64,000 nucleotides of DNA from an uncultured Phocaeicola sp. (lineage in GTDB: Bacteria > Bacteroidota > Bacteroidia > Bacteroidales > Bacteroidaceae), in contig CALUGI010000008.1 in NCBI GenBank assembly GCA_944320135.1, positions 1-64,000 on the forward strand, read 5' to 3'. Numbering within the stretch: position 1 is the stretch's first letter; every line of letters begins with the position of its first letter. The notes beneath the pieces were generated by a model. It was not told the origin of the DNA. It was given only the letters and a program-made list of their open reading frames with translations, and made no database searches. Position numbers and translations under genes: made by a program. Below are positions 44,620-55,900 of the stretch, one piece after another.

Positions 44620-45393
44620 TTACATGCTCGCTTTGAGGGCCTTGATGACAGCCGAAGTGAAACCGGAATGCTCCAGTTCGTTGATTCCTTTCACGGTGAT
44701 TCCTCCCGGAGTGGTCACTTTCTCTATCTCCAAGGCCGGATGAGCAGACTCATTTTTCAGGAGAAGCTGTGCGGCCCCCTCCACCGTCTGAGCGACCATC
44801 TTCATGGCGTCGTGAGGCTTTATGCCCATTTCCACGCCTGCCTGCATAGCAGCCTGCACGTATTTCAGCACGTATGCAATGCCGCACGAGGTGAGCGAAG
44901 TGGCTGCGGCAAACTGTTTCTCTTCAATAAGCATGGCCATGCCCATTTCATTGAACATCTTCATCAGCATGTCCACTTGTTCGGCCGAAGCGTTGCGGGA
45001 GGCGACGAGCGTCATGCTGGCTCCCAAAGAAATGGCCGTGTTGGGGATGACGCGAAAAAGAGGCATCTCCGGATCGACATAACAGGCCAAATCATCGAAC
45101 GCAAGTCCGGCAGCTACCGACACCATGACCTGAGGCCGGCGCAAACAGAGGGGCTGCAGCACTTCGCCCATCTTCCAGGGCTTCACAGCCACGACAACGA
45201 TATCGGCCCCTTCTGCCGCCTCTTTGTTGTCGTTCGTAACCCGGATGTCCGGATATTCCGATTTCAACGCTTCCAACTTCCCGCTGCTGGGGTTGGACAC
45301 GATTATTTCGCTTGCTTTGACGCAATGCCCTTTGGCGAGCCCGCGCGCGATGGCGCCGCCCATGTTTCCCGCTCCTATAATTGCTATTTTCAT
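44620..45393 (-). CDS. proC: Pyrroline-5-carboxylate reductase
   Basis: This 257-residue enzyme makes proline from pyrroline-5-carboxylate with NAD(P)H. Motifs are the Rossmann loop IAIIGAGNMGGAIARGLAKG at the N terminus, VVVAVKPWKMGEVL, and the C-terminal signature VTTPGGITVKGINELEHSGF. The length is normal. A -7 box TATCTTTG on the minus strand (45418-45425) suggests its own promoter. In Bacteroides relatives proC follows argD; here a SusA-like amylase gene intervenes. Confidence 0.95.
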   Translation of the reverse strand: MKIAIIGAGNMGGAIARGLAKGHCVKASEIIVSNPSSGKLEALKSEYPDIRVTNDNKEAAEGADIVVVAVKPWKMGEVLQPLCLRRPQVMVSVAAGLAFDDLACYVDPEMPLFRVIPNTAISLGASMTLVASRNASAEQVDMLMKMFNEMGMAMLIEEKQFAAATSLTSCGIAYVLKYVQAAMQAGVEMGIKPHDAMKMVAQTVEGAAQLLLKNESAHPALEIEKVTTPGGITVKGINELEHSGFTSAVIKALKASM

Positions 45394-45517
45394 GTTTTCA
45401 GCTGTTTTCTACGAATGCAAAGATATAATTTTATCTGGAATACGACGGCCATTCGCACAAAATACTGCATTCGCGGCGGCGGAAAGCCTGATTCGCGCCC
45501 CTTTTTGAGGTCATCTG

Positions 45518-45546
45518 CGCCGCCCTTTCGGGAAAAGAGGGCGGCG
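45518..45546. terminator. GC hairpin after the amylase gene
   Basis: CGCCGCCC (45518-45525) pairs with GGGCGGCG (45539-45546) around a 13-base loop, 15 bases beyond the amylase stop codon. There is no long T tract on the minus strand, so termination would be weak. Nothing else is seen between the proC promoter and 45561. Confidence 0.45.
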
Positions 45547-45561
45547 TTTCCCGCACAAGTC

Positions 45562-47445
<1,884 letters not shown>

Positions 47446-47503
47446 TTAAGGCGCATTGTCAGGACACACGGCCTGATAAAATGAAAATATAAATGCGTCC
47501 GAA

Positions 47504-47640
47504 TCATACTGCATTGTCAGTCTGCGCATTGCGCTCTTTTGACACGTATGATATTATAAAGCGGAATGAAACCGCTGTAAAGTCACGAAGGCCACAAAAT
47601 GCGCACGGCGTATGCGTTTCCGTGTCATCGTGTGGCCTTC
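47504..47640. other. Two hairpins in the argD-amylase gap
   Basis: TCATAC...TGTCA (47504-47519) can pair with TGACA...GTATGA (47540-47551) with GCGC-ATT-GCGC inside. GAAGGCCACA (47587-47596) pairs perfectly with TGTGGCCTTC (47631-47640). The second may terminate argD transcription on the minus strand, though no T tract follows. A -7 box (TAACTTTG, minus, 47441-47448) precedes the amylase gene. Confidence 0.4.
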
Positions 47641-47679
47641 TCCTAACTATGGCTTTCGCTTCGCGAGGAAGCGGCTGAT

Positions 47680-48804
47680 TTATTTCAACACATGGCGCAG
47701 ACGGTTCAAGAAATCGTCAGCTTCTTCCATGCTGAGGCAAAGAGACGGAAGCAGACGGATTACGTTCGTTCCGCTCACGCCGGTAAACACTTTCTGCTCG
47801 AACAGCAATTTCGTGCGCAGTTCCTTGACAGGTTCTTCAAACTCCATGCCTATCATCAGACCGCAGCCGCGCACTTCCTTGATGGCCTTGAATTTCTTCA
47901 GTTCTTCCAGCAAGTGTGCGCCCACTTTTGCCGCATTGTCGATAAGGTTTTCTTCTTTCATTACGTCCAATACGGCGATAGCGGCAGCACAGGCCAGATG
48001 GTTTCCTCCGAAGGTTGTTCCCAATTGTCCGTAAACCGGCTTGAACTTCGGGCTGATGAGTACGCCTCCCATAGGGAATCCGTTGCCGATTCCCTTCGCC
48101 ATCGTAATCATATCCGGACGCACGCCGTGATACTGGTGCGCGAAGAACCTCCCGCTCCGTCCGTAACCCGACTGGATTTCGTCGACGATGAACACGGTGT
48201 CATGCTTGTCGCATTCCTCGCGGATGGCTTTCATGAATTCGGTGGTTGGCAACTGGATGCCTCCCACTCCTTGGATGCCTTCGATAATCACCGCACACAC
48301 GTCGCCCTTCGCGAGCTCGGCCTTCATGGCCTCCACATCGTTCAGGGGCAGGTACACCACATGCCCGTTGTCGTTGATGGGAGCGATGATTTTGGGGTTG
48401 TCGGTCACTTCCACCGCCAGTGAGGTACGGCCGTGGAATGCCTTGCTGAACGAAACCACACGCGTGCGTCCGTTGTGGAAAGAAGCCAGTTTCAGCGCGT
48501 TCTCGTTGGCTTCCGCTCCGGAGTTGATGAGGAACAGCTGGTAGTCGTCATATCCGCAGAGTGCTCCCATGCGGTCGGCCACTTCCTGTTGGAGTTTGTT
48601 GATTACCGAGTTGGAATAGAATCCCAATGTGGCCACTTGTCTGCTGATGGCCTCCACGTAGTGAGGATGGGCGTGTCCGATGGAGATTACGGCATGTCCG
48701 CCGTAGAGGTCCAGATATTCCTGCCCTTTGTCATCCCAGACGTGGCAGCCTTTTCCTTTCACGATGTTTACATCGAATAGAGGATATACGTCGAAAAGTT
48801 TCAT
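47680..48804 (-). CDS. argD: Acetyl/succinyl-ornithine aminotransferase
   Basis: This 374-residue class-III PLP aminotransferase catalyses the fourth step of arginine synthesis. Visible features are LFDVYPLFDVNIVKGKGCHV, YLDLYGGHAVISIGHAHPHY, SGAEANENALKLAS, FIVDEIQSGYGRSGRFFAHQ and the PLP-lysine in MITMAKGIGNGFPMG. It sits last in the operon argR-GNAT-argG-argC-insert-argD. Some Bacteroides use succinylated rather than acetylated intermediates, so N-succinylornithine may be the true substrate; this is inference from that knowledge. Confidence 0.94.
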   Translation of the reverse strand: MKLFDVYPLFDVNIVKGKGCHVWDDKGQEYLDLYGGHAVISIGHAHPHYVEAISRQVATLGFYSNSVINKLQQEVADRMGALCGYDDYQLFLINSGAEANENALKLASFHNGRTRVVSFSKAFHGRTSLAVEVTDNPKIIAPINDNGHVVYLPLNDVEAMKAELAKGDVCAVIIEGIQGVGGIQLPTTEFMKAIREECDKHDTVFIVDEIQSGYGRSGRFFAHQYHGVRPDMITMAKGIGNGFPMGGVLISPKFKPVYGQLGTTFGGNHLACAAAIAVLDVMKEENLIDNAAKVGAHLLEELKKFKAIKEVRGCGLMIGMEFEEPVKELRTKLLFEQKVFTGVSGTNVIRLLPSLCLSMEEADDFLNRLRHVLK

Positions 48805-48813
48805 CTTTTTATA

Positions 48814-48843
48814 ATGAAGAATTAAGAGTGAAGAATGAAGAAT
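48814..48843 (+). repeat. Left 30-bp inverted repeat around the four-helix-bundle gene
   Basis: ATGAAGAATTAAGAGTGAAG then AATGAAGAAT matches the reverse complement of 49237-49266 at 27 of 30 positions. It lies between argD and the insert. Confidence 0.7.
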
Positions 48844-48849
48844 ATTTCC

Positions 48850-49266
48850 TCATTTCGAAAGACCTTCATTCTTCTTCTGGTTGTTTTTTACTGTTTTTAT
48901 TGATGCAACGAGCAAGGCTATCAGTTCATTACAGTCTTTTTCCATACTGATGAACGATTGTTCGTCAATTTGGTTGCTGTCATACAGCAGATTGAGCCAA
49001 TAGTCCGTTTCATTTGCCTCTTTGAGCCCGACGCTTAGTTTGTTGATGAAGTCGGCAGGACTTTGTGCGAATTCAGATTCCCGCACCAAAGCACCGATAG
49101 CCGTTCCCGAACGAAGAACTTGTTTGCTCAGTATATATTCCTGCCTTTCATTGTGCAGATATTGTGCCATGCGTACGGCACGTAAGGCGAATGCATAGCT
49201 TTTGATATGCAGCGGAGAATCATGTCGTTTGTGCAGATTCTTCATTCTTCGTTCTTCATTCTTCAT
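48850..49266 (-). CDS. Four-helix-bundle protein (23S rRNA intervening-sequence type)
   Basis: This 138-residue protein of the four helix bundle / S23 family has the conserved pattern SYAFALRAVRMAQYLHNERQ, LSKQVLRSGTAIGALVRESE, FINKLSVGLKEANETDYWLN and LYDSNQID. The family was first noted in intervening sequences within 23S rRNA genes and now appears scattered in Bacteroidetes genomes; its function is unknown. Here it is inserted between argC and argD. Its start codon is the first base triplet of the right 30-bp inverted repeat, so its first ten residues (MKNEERRMKN) are encoded by repeat DNA; ATG 49245 is the alternative start. Confidence 0.85.
   Translation of the reverse strand: MKNEERRMKNLHKRHDSPLHIKSYAFALRAVRMAQYLHNERQEYILSKQVLRSGTAIGALVRESEFAQSPADFINKLSVGLKEANETDYWLNLLYDSNQIDEQSFISMEKDCNELIALLVASIKTVKNNQKKNEGLSK
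49237..49266 (-). repeat. Right 30-bp inverted repeat around the four-helix-bundle gene
   Basis: On the minus strand it reads ATGAAGAATGAAGAACGAAG then AATGAAGAAT, matching 48814-48843 at 27 of 30 positions. It directly follows the argC stop at 49267 and supplies the start codon of the insert gene. Confidence 0.7.
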
Positions 49267-50235
49267 TTAAAAAGCGCTCGGCTTCAGCTTCAGCCCGGTC
49301 GTCTCTTCCAGATTGAACATCAGGTTCATGTTGTGGACGGCCTGGCCGCTGGCTCCTTTCAGCAGATTGTCGATGCAGGACACGATCAGAAGCTTGTCGC
49401 CGTGCTTTTCCAGATGGATGAGGCACTTGTTGGTGTTCACCACCTGTTTCAGGTCGATGTTCTTTTCCACGATGTGAGTGAAAGAATCTTCCGCATAGTA
49501 TTCTTTGTACATCTTGACAATCTCTTCCAGCTCTACCTTTGTCTTTACCACGAGGGTGGCGAAGATGCCGCGCGCGAAATCACCGCGATACGGAATGAAA
49601 TCAATTTCCGAATCAAAGCTGTTCTGCAACTGCTTGAGCGACTGCTTGATTTCCGGCACATGCTGGTGGGCAAACGGCTTGTAGATGCTGAGGTTGTTGT
49701 TGCGCCAGCTGAAGTGACTGGTAGGGCCGGGCTTCACACCTGCTCCCGTGCTTCCGGTGATGGCGTTCACCATGATGTCATCGTTCAGAAGCAAGTGTTT
49801 GGCCAGCGGAAGCAGACCAAGTTGGATACAGGTGGCGAAACATCCCGGATTGGCCACGTGCTTGCTGTGGCAGATGGCCCGGCGATTCAGTTCCGGAAGT
49901 CCGTACACGAAGTCGTGGGTCCCGTCTGCGATGCGATAGTCCATAGACAGGTCGATGATTTTAAGTTCTTCCGGCAAACTGTAACGTTCTATAAATTTCT
50001 TCGTGTCGCCATGAGCCGTACAGAAGAATACTACATCCACTTCGCTCAGAGGCAGTTCGTCGGTGAATACCAGATCAGTCTCGCCATAAAGCCCTTCATG
50101 TACGTCCGTAATCTTGTTTCCCGCGTTGCTGGAACTGTTCACAAATTTTATTTCTACGTCAGGATGGTTCAGCAGCAGGCGGATCAGTTCGCCTGCCGTA
50201 TATCCTGCACCTCCTATGATTCCGACTTTGATCAT
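49267..50235 (-). CDS. argC: N-acetyl-gamma-glutamyl-phosphate reductase
   Basis: This 322-residue enzyme performs the third step of arginine synthesis. The NADP-binding start is VGIIGGAGYTAGELIRLLLN. The catalytic cysteine lies in HVANPGCFATCIQLGLLPLA (about residues 128-147). TGSTGAGVKPGPTSHFSWRN and the histidine region FAHQHVPEIKQSL also fit the family. The gene is directly followed by the inverted repeat that starts the four-helix-bundle insert. argG precedes it by 29 bases. Confidence 0.95.
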   Translation of the reverse strand: MIKVGIIGGAGYTAGELIRLLLNHPDVEIKFVNSSSNAGNKITDVHEGLYGETDLVFTDELPLSEVDVVFFCTAHGDTKKFIERYSLPEELKIIDLSMDYRIADGTHDFVYGLPELNRRAICHSKHVANPGCFATCIQLGLLPLAKHLLLNDDIMVNAITGSTGAGVKPGPTSHFSWRNNNLSIYKPFAHQHVPEIKQSLKQLQNSFDSEIDFIPYRGDFARGIFATLVVKTKVELEEIVKMYKEYYAEDSFTHIVEKNIDLKQVVNTNKCLIHLEKHGDKLLIVSCIDNLLKGASGQAVHNMNLMFNLEETTGLKLKPSAF

Positions 50236-50264
50236 TATCTTTTGATTTGATTGTGTATGGGTGA

Positions 50265-51470
50265 TTACATCATCTCGTCTTTATGGTTGGCGTAGTAGGC
50301 ACGGAGCGGAGTGGAGAGCACCTTGATGAATCCTTTCGCGTCTTCCGCCGTCCAGCCTTTCTGCATTTCACCATACTCGCCGAACTTGTTCTTCACGAGG
50401 TCGTCCTTCGATTCCACGCCTACGGTAGAGAAGCCATACGGACGGAGTTCCAGAATAGCCGTACCGTTCACGTTGCGCTGCGATTCGGTCAGCATGGCCT
50501 CAATGTCACGCATCACAGGTTCCAGATACTGGCTTTCGTGGAGGAACATGCCATACCAATTGGCAACCTGATCTTTCCAGTACTGCTGCCATTTGCTAAG
50601 CGTATATTTCTCCAGGAAGCGGTGCGCGCCGATAATCAGCATCGGAGCGGCGGCCTCGAAGCCCACACGTCCCTTGATACCGATGATGGTGTCGCCCACG
50701 TGCATATCGCGTCCGATACCATAAGGAGCACCGATTTCCTCTACTTTCTGAATGGCCTTGATCTTGTCGTCGAACACTTCACCGTTCACGGCATACAGCT
50801 CGCCTTTCCTGAACTCCAGCTTCAGTTGCTCGCTTCCGTCTTTTGTCACCTGCTTCAGGTACGCGCTTTCCGGCAGCCCCTGAGCGGAATCCAGAATCTC
50901 ACCTCCGCAGATGGAAGTTCCCCAAATGCCTACATTATATGAATATTTCAGTTTGGTGAAGTCCGCTTCAAATCCGTGCTCTTTCAGGTAATTGATTTCA
51001 TAGTCACGGCTGAGCACCATGTCGCGCGTCAGCGTGATGATTTCCACACCCGGAGCCATTACTAAGAAAGTCATGTCGAAGCGCACCTGGTCGTTGCCTG
51101 CGCCTGTAGAGCCGTGCGCGATGGCATGTGCGCCGATTTCGTTGGCATAGCGCGCGATGGCCAGTGCCTGGAAGATACGTTCCGAGCTGACAGAGATAGG
51201 ATAAGTGCCGTTGCGCAGCACATTCCCGAAAATCATGTATTTCAGACTTTTCTCATAATATTCCTGCGTCACGTCGAGCGTCACGTATTTCACCGCACCC
51301 AGCTTGTAGGCATTTTCCTCGTTCTTCTTCAGTTGTTCGGCACTGAATCCGCCCGTGTTGGCACAGGCCGCATACACTTCATATCCCTTCTCCTTGGCCA
51401 GATACATCACGGTGAAGGATGTGTCCAGTCCGCCGCTGAAAGCAACGACCACTTTTTTCTTTTCTTCCAT
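50265..51470 (-). CDS. argG: Argininosuccinate synthase
   Basis: The start at 51470 (MEEKKKVVVAFSGGLDTSFT) gives 401 residues; the upstream in-frame ATG at 51596 is inside the GNAT gene. The PP-loop AFSGGLDTS binds ATP. HGSTGAGNDQVRFDMTF is the citrulline/aspartate-binding segment, and the C-terminal region (GFSTVGVESKDDLVKNKFGE) follows. It ligates citrulline and aspartate. It lies between the GNAT gene and argC, with gaps under 30 bases. The sequence is of the Bacteroidetes type rather than the E. coli type. Confidence 0.95.
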   Translation of the reverse strand: MEEKKKVVVAFSGGLDTSFTVMYLAKEKGYEVYAACANTGGFSAEQLKKNEENAYKLGAVKYVTLDVTQEYYEKSLKYMIFGNVLRNGTYPISVSSERIFQALAIARYANEIGAHAIAHGSTGAGNDQVRFDMTFLVMAPGVEIITLTRDMVLSRDYEINYLKEHGFEADFTKLKYSYNVGIWGTSICGGEILDSAQGLPESAYLKQVTKDGSEQLKLEFRKGELYAVNGEVFDDKIKAIQKVEEIGAPYGIGRDMHVGDTIIGIKGRVGFEAAAPMLIIGAHRFLEKYTLSKWQQYWKDQVANWYGMFLHESQYLEPVMRDIEAMLTESQRNVNGTAILELRPYGFSTVGVESKDDLVKNKFGEYGEMQKGWTAEDAKGFIKVLSTPLRAYYANHKDEMM

Positions 51471-51498
51471 GATTGATATGTTTTTCGGTTTTTTAGTC

Positions 51499-52068
51499 TT
51501 AAAAATTGGTGACCTTGTCGTCCGTATGCAGGGCAGGGTCATAGAGCATGGCCGTGCAGATGCAGAACTTGCGGTTCTTGGCCATGAGAATCTCATGATT
51601 GATGCAGCCCTCGCATCCTTTCCAGAAAGCCTCGTCGTCGGTCAGCTCATTGAACGTCACCGGCACATAGCCCAGCTCCGTGTTCATCTTCATGACGGCC
51701 GCTCCTGAAGTCAGGCTGAAGATTTTCGCTTTCGGCCATCGGAGACGGGCCAGCGTGAACGATGCGTGCTTGATACGCTTGGCGAGTCCCAGACCGCGAT
51801 ATTTGGGGTGTACAATCAAACCGGACGTGGCCACGTATTGCTTGTTCCCCCATGACTCGATGTAAGTGAATCCGGCAAAATCATCCCCGCAAAGGGCGAT
51901 GATAGCTTTCCCCTCCTTCATCTTGGTAGCCACATATTCGTGCGTGCGTTCGGCGATTCCCGTGCCGCGCACCTTGGCCGCTTCTCTGATGGTGTCCAAA
52001 ATTGTGTCAACGTAAACCTCGTGTGAGGCGTCGGCTACCATTACATCAATTTGTTTAGTAGGTTCCAT
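51499..52068 (-). CDS. GNAT-family N-acyltransferase in the arginine operon
   Basis: This 189-residue GNAT protein has the acyl-CoA-binding segment SGLIVHPKYRGLGLAKRIKH (V-x-P-x-Y-R-G-x-G-x-A) at about residues 81-100. It lies between argR and argG, where a glutamate N-acyltransferase (the ArgA step) is expected and no classical argA, argJ or bifunctional gene is seen. It is therefore a good candidate for N-acetyl- or N-succinyl-glutamate synthesis. Bacteroides fragilis is known to use succinylornithine in this pathway. The assignment is by position and fold only. Confidence 0.8.
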   Translation of the reverse strand: MEPTKQIDVMVADASHEVYVDTILDTIREAAKVRGTGIAERTHEYVATKMKEGKAIIALCGDDFAGFTYIESWGNKQYVATSGLIVHPKYRGLGLAKRIKHASFTLARLRWPKAKIFSLTSGAAVMKMNTELGYVPVTFNELTDDEAFWKGCEGCINHEILMAKNRKFCICTAMLYDPALHTDDKVTNF

Positions 52069-52089
52069 TCTTGTTTCTCTATAATTATT

Positions 52090-52572
52090 TTATATATGGT
52101 TTATATTCGGGATGATGGTTGACAATGCTTCCAGAACGGCCGTGCGGAGCGTGTTTTCGCGCACTACCAGCATGATGGTGTCGTCGCCTGCGATAGTTCC
52201 GATGATTTCATGGAAGTTGTGCATGTCGATGTCGTATGCCAGACTGCTTGCATATCCGGGACGGGTCTTGATGACGGCGATGTTGGCCGAAAACTCGATG
52301 GAGACGAAACCGTTGTGACGGAGCATCTCGCTCGCGCTCTGCGGTTCGGTCATGCGCTTGTACATCGTGTTGTTTGGCAGAACATACACATAGTTTCCGT
52401 TCATGCTGGCCGCCTTAGCCACCTTCAGCTGCTTCAGGTCGCGCGAGAGGGTGGCCTGTGTGAGCCGGAAGCCTTCTTTGGCAAGTTCGCTCAAAAGCTC
52501 TTCCTGGCTGCCCACTTCCTTGCTGGAGATAATCATCTTGATGGAATCGAGTCTGCTGTTCTTGTTCTTCAT
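52090..52572 (-). CDS. argR: Arginine repressor
   Basis: This 160-residue ArgR/AhrC-type regulator has an N-terminal winged helix (SRLDSIKMIISSKEVGSQEE, then GFRLTQATLSRDLKQLKVAK). The C-terminal oligomerisation and arginine-binding domain has IIGTIAGDDTIMLVVRENTL (the GTIAGDDT motif). It leads the arginine operon. A 15-bp palindrome between its own -33 and -7 boxes is a likely autoregulatory operator. Confidence 0.94.
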   Translation of the reverse strand: MKNKNSRLDSIKMIISSKEVGSQEELLSELAKEGFRLTQATLSRDLKQLKVAKAASMNGNYVYVLPNNTMYKRMTEPQSASEMLRHNGFVSIEFSANIAVIKTRPGYASSLAYDIDMHNFHEIIGTIAGDDTIMLVVRENTLRTAVLEALSTIIPNINHI

Positions 52573-52596
52573 TGCATAATTATTCTTTTAACGCCG

Positions 52597-52630
52597 CAAA
52601 TATACGGATAATATTGAAACAATATACAAA
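52597..52630 (-). promoter_or_regulatory. arg operon promoter with embedded ArgR-type operator
   Basis: On the minus strand: TTTG (52630-52627), 22 bases, TATATTTG (52604-52597). The spacer contains the perfect palindrome ATATTG-AAA-CAATAT (52611-52625 as written on plus). Its size and AT-rich character resemble an ARG box, and its position would block RNA polymerase. Confidence 0.6.
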
Positions 52631-52707
52631 CATGGCATTTTTTTTGATGCCGGCGCTAAAAATTTAAACATTGCCTTCGCATAATATCTGCAAAGCCGCA
52701 TCCGGCG

Positions 52708-52846
52708 CAACGTCCGGCAACTTCCCTCACCTAAAAAAACGCGCCGGCGTTCCAAGCAAAACGTGCGGACATTCGGGACAAAACATGCAGGCGCTTTGCC
52801 GGCGAACCGCAACAAATTTTCCCCAAAGCGCGAAAAGCAAGGAAAT
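52708..52846. repeat. Period-22 intergenic array G (6 units)
   Basis: Units start at 52708, then (after a seven-base offset) at 52737, 52759, 52781, 52803 and 52825, each 22 nt. The second and third begin AAACGCGCCGG and AAACGTGCGGAC. It lies between the divergent argR and sensor genes. The last two units are weak. Confidence 0.7.
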
Positions 52847-52872
52847 AACGAAACAGATAAGAAATATTTTTC

Positions 52873-52880
52873 TAAATTTG
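52873..52880 (+). promoter_or_regulatory. -7 box of the hybrid sensor gene
   Basis: TAAATTTG, an exact TAnnTTTG match, predicts a start near 52884 and a ~35-base leader to the ATG at 52919. Confidence 0.5.
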
Positions 52881-52918
52881 TTTCTGCAAACAAAAAGCCT
52901 GAGTGCCTACAGTCAACA

Positions 52919-55900
52919 ATGAAAACATGCAAGCATCCGACAATCGGAAAAACAATTTTGCACTTCTTGTGCTTTTTACTCTGCATAACGGCAAATGCAC
53001 AAGACATATTTTTCCGTCATCTGACCTCGGCCGACGGATTGTCTCACAATTCCGTGACATCCATCTACCAAGACGAACGCGGAATAATCTGGTTCGGCAC
53101 ACGAAACGGAGTCAGTCTTTATAACGGAAAAGGCTTCATGGTCTACAAGCGGGAAAAAGACAACGCCAACAGTTTGCTGCACAACCAAATACTGAACATA
53201 ACCGGAGACAAGAACGGGCACGTTTACATCCTCACGATAAGAGGCGTTACGGCTTACGACATAGAAAAAGATGAGTTCAGCACATTGAAGACCGGAGCGA
53301 AAGCCCAATGTATGTCAGACGGAAAACTGTATGTTCTGTCTCCGGACGGGATAAACGTTTATCGTTCCGGCAAAAGTTTTATGTCCCGCCGATTGCCATC
53401 GGTTCCGTTGGAGCAGACGAGCGGCTTTTATGTGAGCAACGACTCTATCTTCATTTCTTCGCGCAAACGAAACGTATATTTGTTTCCCCCTGACGGGGAG
53501 GCGCAACAGATTTTGCCGATTGAGGCATCCAGAATATTCAAGGACAGCCGCAACTGCTATTGGATGATGGATGCCCGCAAAGGTACGGGTGCATACGCCT
53601 GGCATCCGAACGGAGGCATAAAACATTACGTGTCTGTAGCGGAAGATGCCGGAACCTTGTCGTCAAACATAACCCAGTCTTGCTGTGAAGACCAAGAAGG
53701 GAATATATGGATCGGGACTTTTGACGGATTAAACAAATTCAATCCGGCCACAGGCGAGTTCACTCGCTACAAAAGATGCGGAAGCAAAGGAACGCTGACC
53801 CATTCGTCAATAAAAAGCCTGTATTGCGACCGGCAAGGAACGGTTTGGGCCGGAACCTACTTCGGCGGAGTAAACTATTTCAACACCCACAAACGGATAT
53901 ACAAAGAATACCACATCTCGGAAGAAGAACCCAAGGGACTAAGCTCCCCCATCGTAGGCCGTATTATAGAAGACAAAAATTCCAATTTATGGATATGCAC
54001 AGAAGGAGGCGGACTGAACAAGCTGGACTCTCTTGGACGAATCAGGAAATATTTGTCGGGAGACTCCCCATCTACGCTGTCCCATAACAATATAAAAGCA
54101 ATCTATTACGACTCTATACATTCTCTGATATGGGTAGGCACGCACATGGGGGGCTTGAACAAATTCGACATGAAAACAGAACGTTTCGTCCGCTACCGGC
54201 ACCGCAACGGCGATGCCGCATCTCTCCCCTCTGACATAATATCAGATATAATCCCTTATAAAGGCAGTCTCCTGCTGGCAACCCACAACGGAATCGCCGT
54301 TTTCACTCCGGCAAGCGGGAAAAGCCGTCTGCTGCTGACGAACAAGGCAGACAGACAGGGGACAAAATCAACGCTCGACCTGCAATTAGACCACACAAAC
54401 AAACTATGGATTGTAAACAACAACAATGGAGTATGCTCTTACGATTTCCATACAAAAAGACTTCGCTTCTACAAATACAGTCCGCATACGGCAAACAGCA
54501 TATCAAGCAACAGCGTAAATTCCGTATTCATGGACAGCAAAAAACGCTTGTGGTTTTGCACCAATGAAAACGGGCTTGACTTGTACCGGCCTTCGACCGA
54601 CGATTTCCAGAATTATGACATGCTGAAAAACGGCTTGGCAAGCAACGTCGTATATAACGTCTGCGAACTGTCTCCTGACACGCTTCTTGTAACGACAGAC
54701 AAAGGCATCTCTATCTTGGACTGCCTTTCCGGAAGATTTGAAAACTACGATGAACTTCCGCTCGACTACATCAATGAAAACTCGCTTGCCAGAACAAAAA
54801 AAGGAGAAGTGTACATCGGCGGCGTGAACGGACTGATATCATTCTCGCCTTCAGACCTGAAGAAAACGGAACGCCCCTACAGCATCATCCCGTTCAGGCT
54901 TTTGGTCAACGGAGAAGAAGTGAAAGTCCAGGACGGCGGAATCTTGTCAAAGTCATTGGCGGCAACAAAAGAAATAACGTTGTCTGCACGCCACAGCGTT
55001 TTCACGTTAGAATACGCAGTGACCGACTATATTCCTTTCAACAAAGACAAAATAGTCTATCGCCTGGAAGGATTCTCAAACGAATGGACGGATGCAAACG
55101 ACAGACGCTTCATCACTTTCACGAATTTAGATGCCGGAGAATATACATTGATTATAAAAGCCCTGAACAGAGACGAGAAATTGATACCGCCTTACCGTCT
55201 TAAGATAAAAGTGCTTCCGCCCCTATACCTTACGACATGGGCATGTTTTGCCTATGCCGTTTGTGCTGTTGCGGCCATTTGCTTTTGGGTCCGTGCCTAC
55301 AAGAGGCGAATCAGGCTGCAGGAATCGCTGAAATATGAAAAGAAACACGCCGAAGATATAGAAAAGCTCAACCACATCAAACTCCGTTTCTTCACGAATA
55401 TCTCTCACGAGTTCCGCACGCCGCTGACATTGATTACCGGCCAAATAGAAATGTTGCTCCAAAACCGTTCTTTAGCGCCCGGCTTATACGACAAAGTGGC
55501 AAGCATCTATAGAAACTGCCTGCTGATGAAGAATCTGATAACGGAATTATTGGATTTCCGAAAGCAAGAACAAGGATTCATGAAAATAAAAGCGAGCGAA
55601 CACAATGTCGTTGATTTCGTTTATAAACATTATCAGCTGTTCCAAGACTACGCACGCCGCAGAAATATTACGTTCAGATTCCTGAAGATGAACGATGAGA
55701 TTCGTCTATGGTACGATGCCAGGCAAATGAGCAAGGTGCTCAACAATCTGATTTCAAACGCATTCAAACACACAAAAGAGGGCGACACGATTGTTGTGGC
55801 AATAAAGCAATCAAAGAATGAGGTTGCAATAGAGGTAGCTGATACAGGAAAAGGAATACCGCCAAAAGATTTGGGACATATTTTTGAACGCTTCTATCAA

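Noticed and set aside
52763-52918. Upstream extension of the hybrid sensor protein
   Set aside because: The extension is encoded by period-22 units, precedes the predicted transcription start and would bury the signal peptide.
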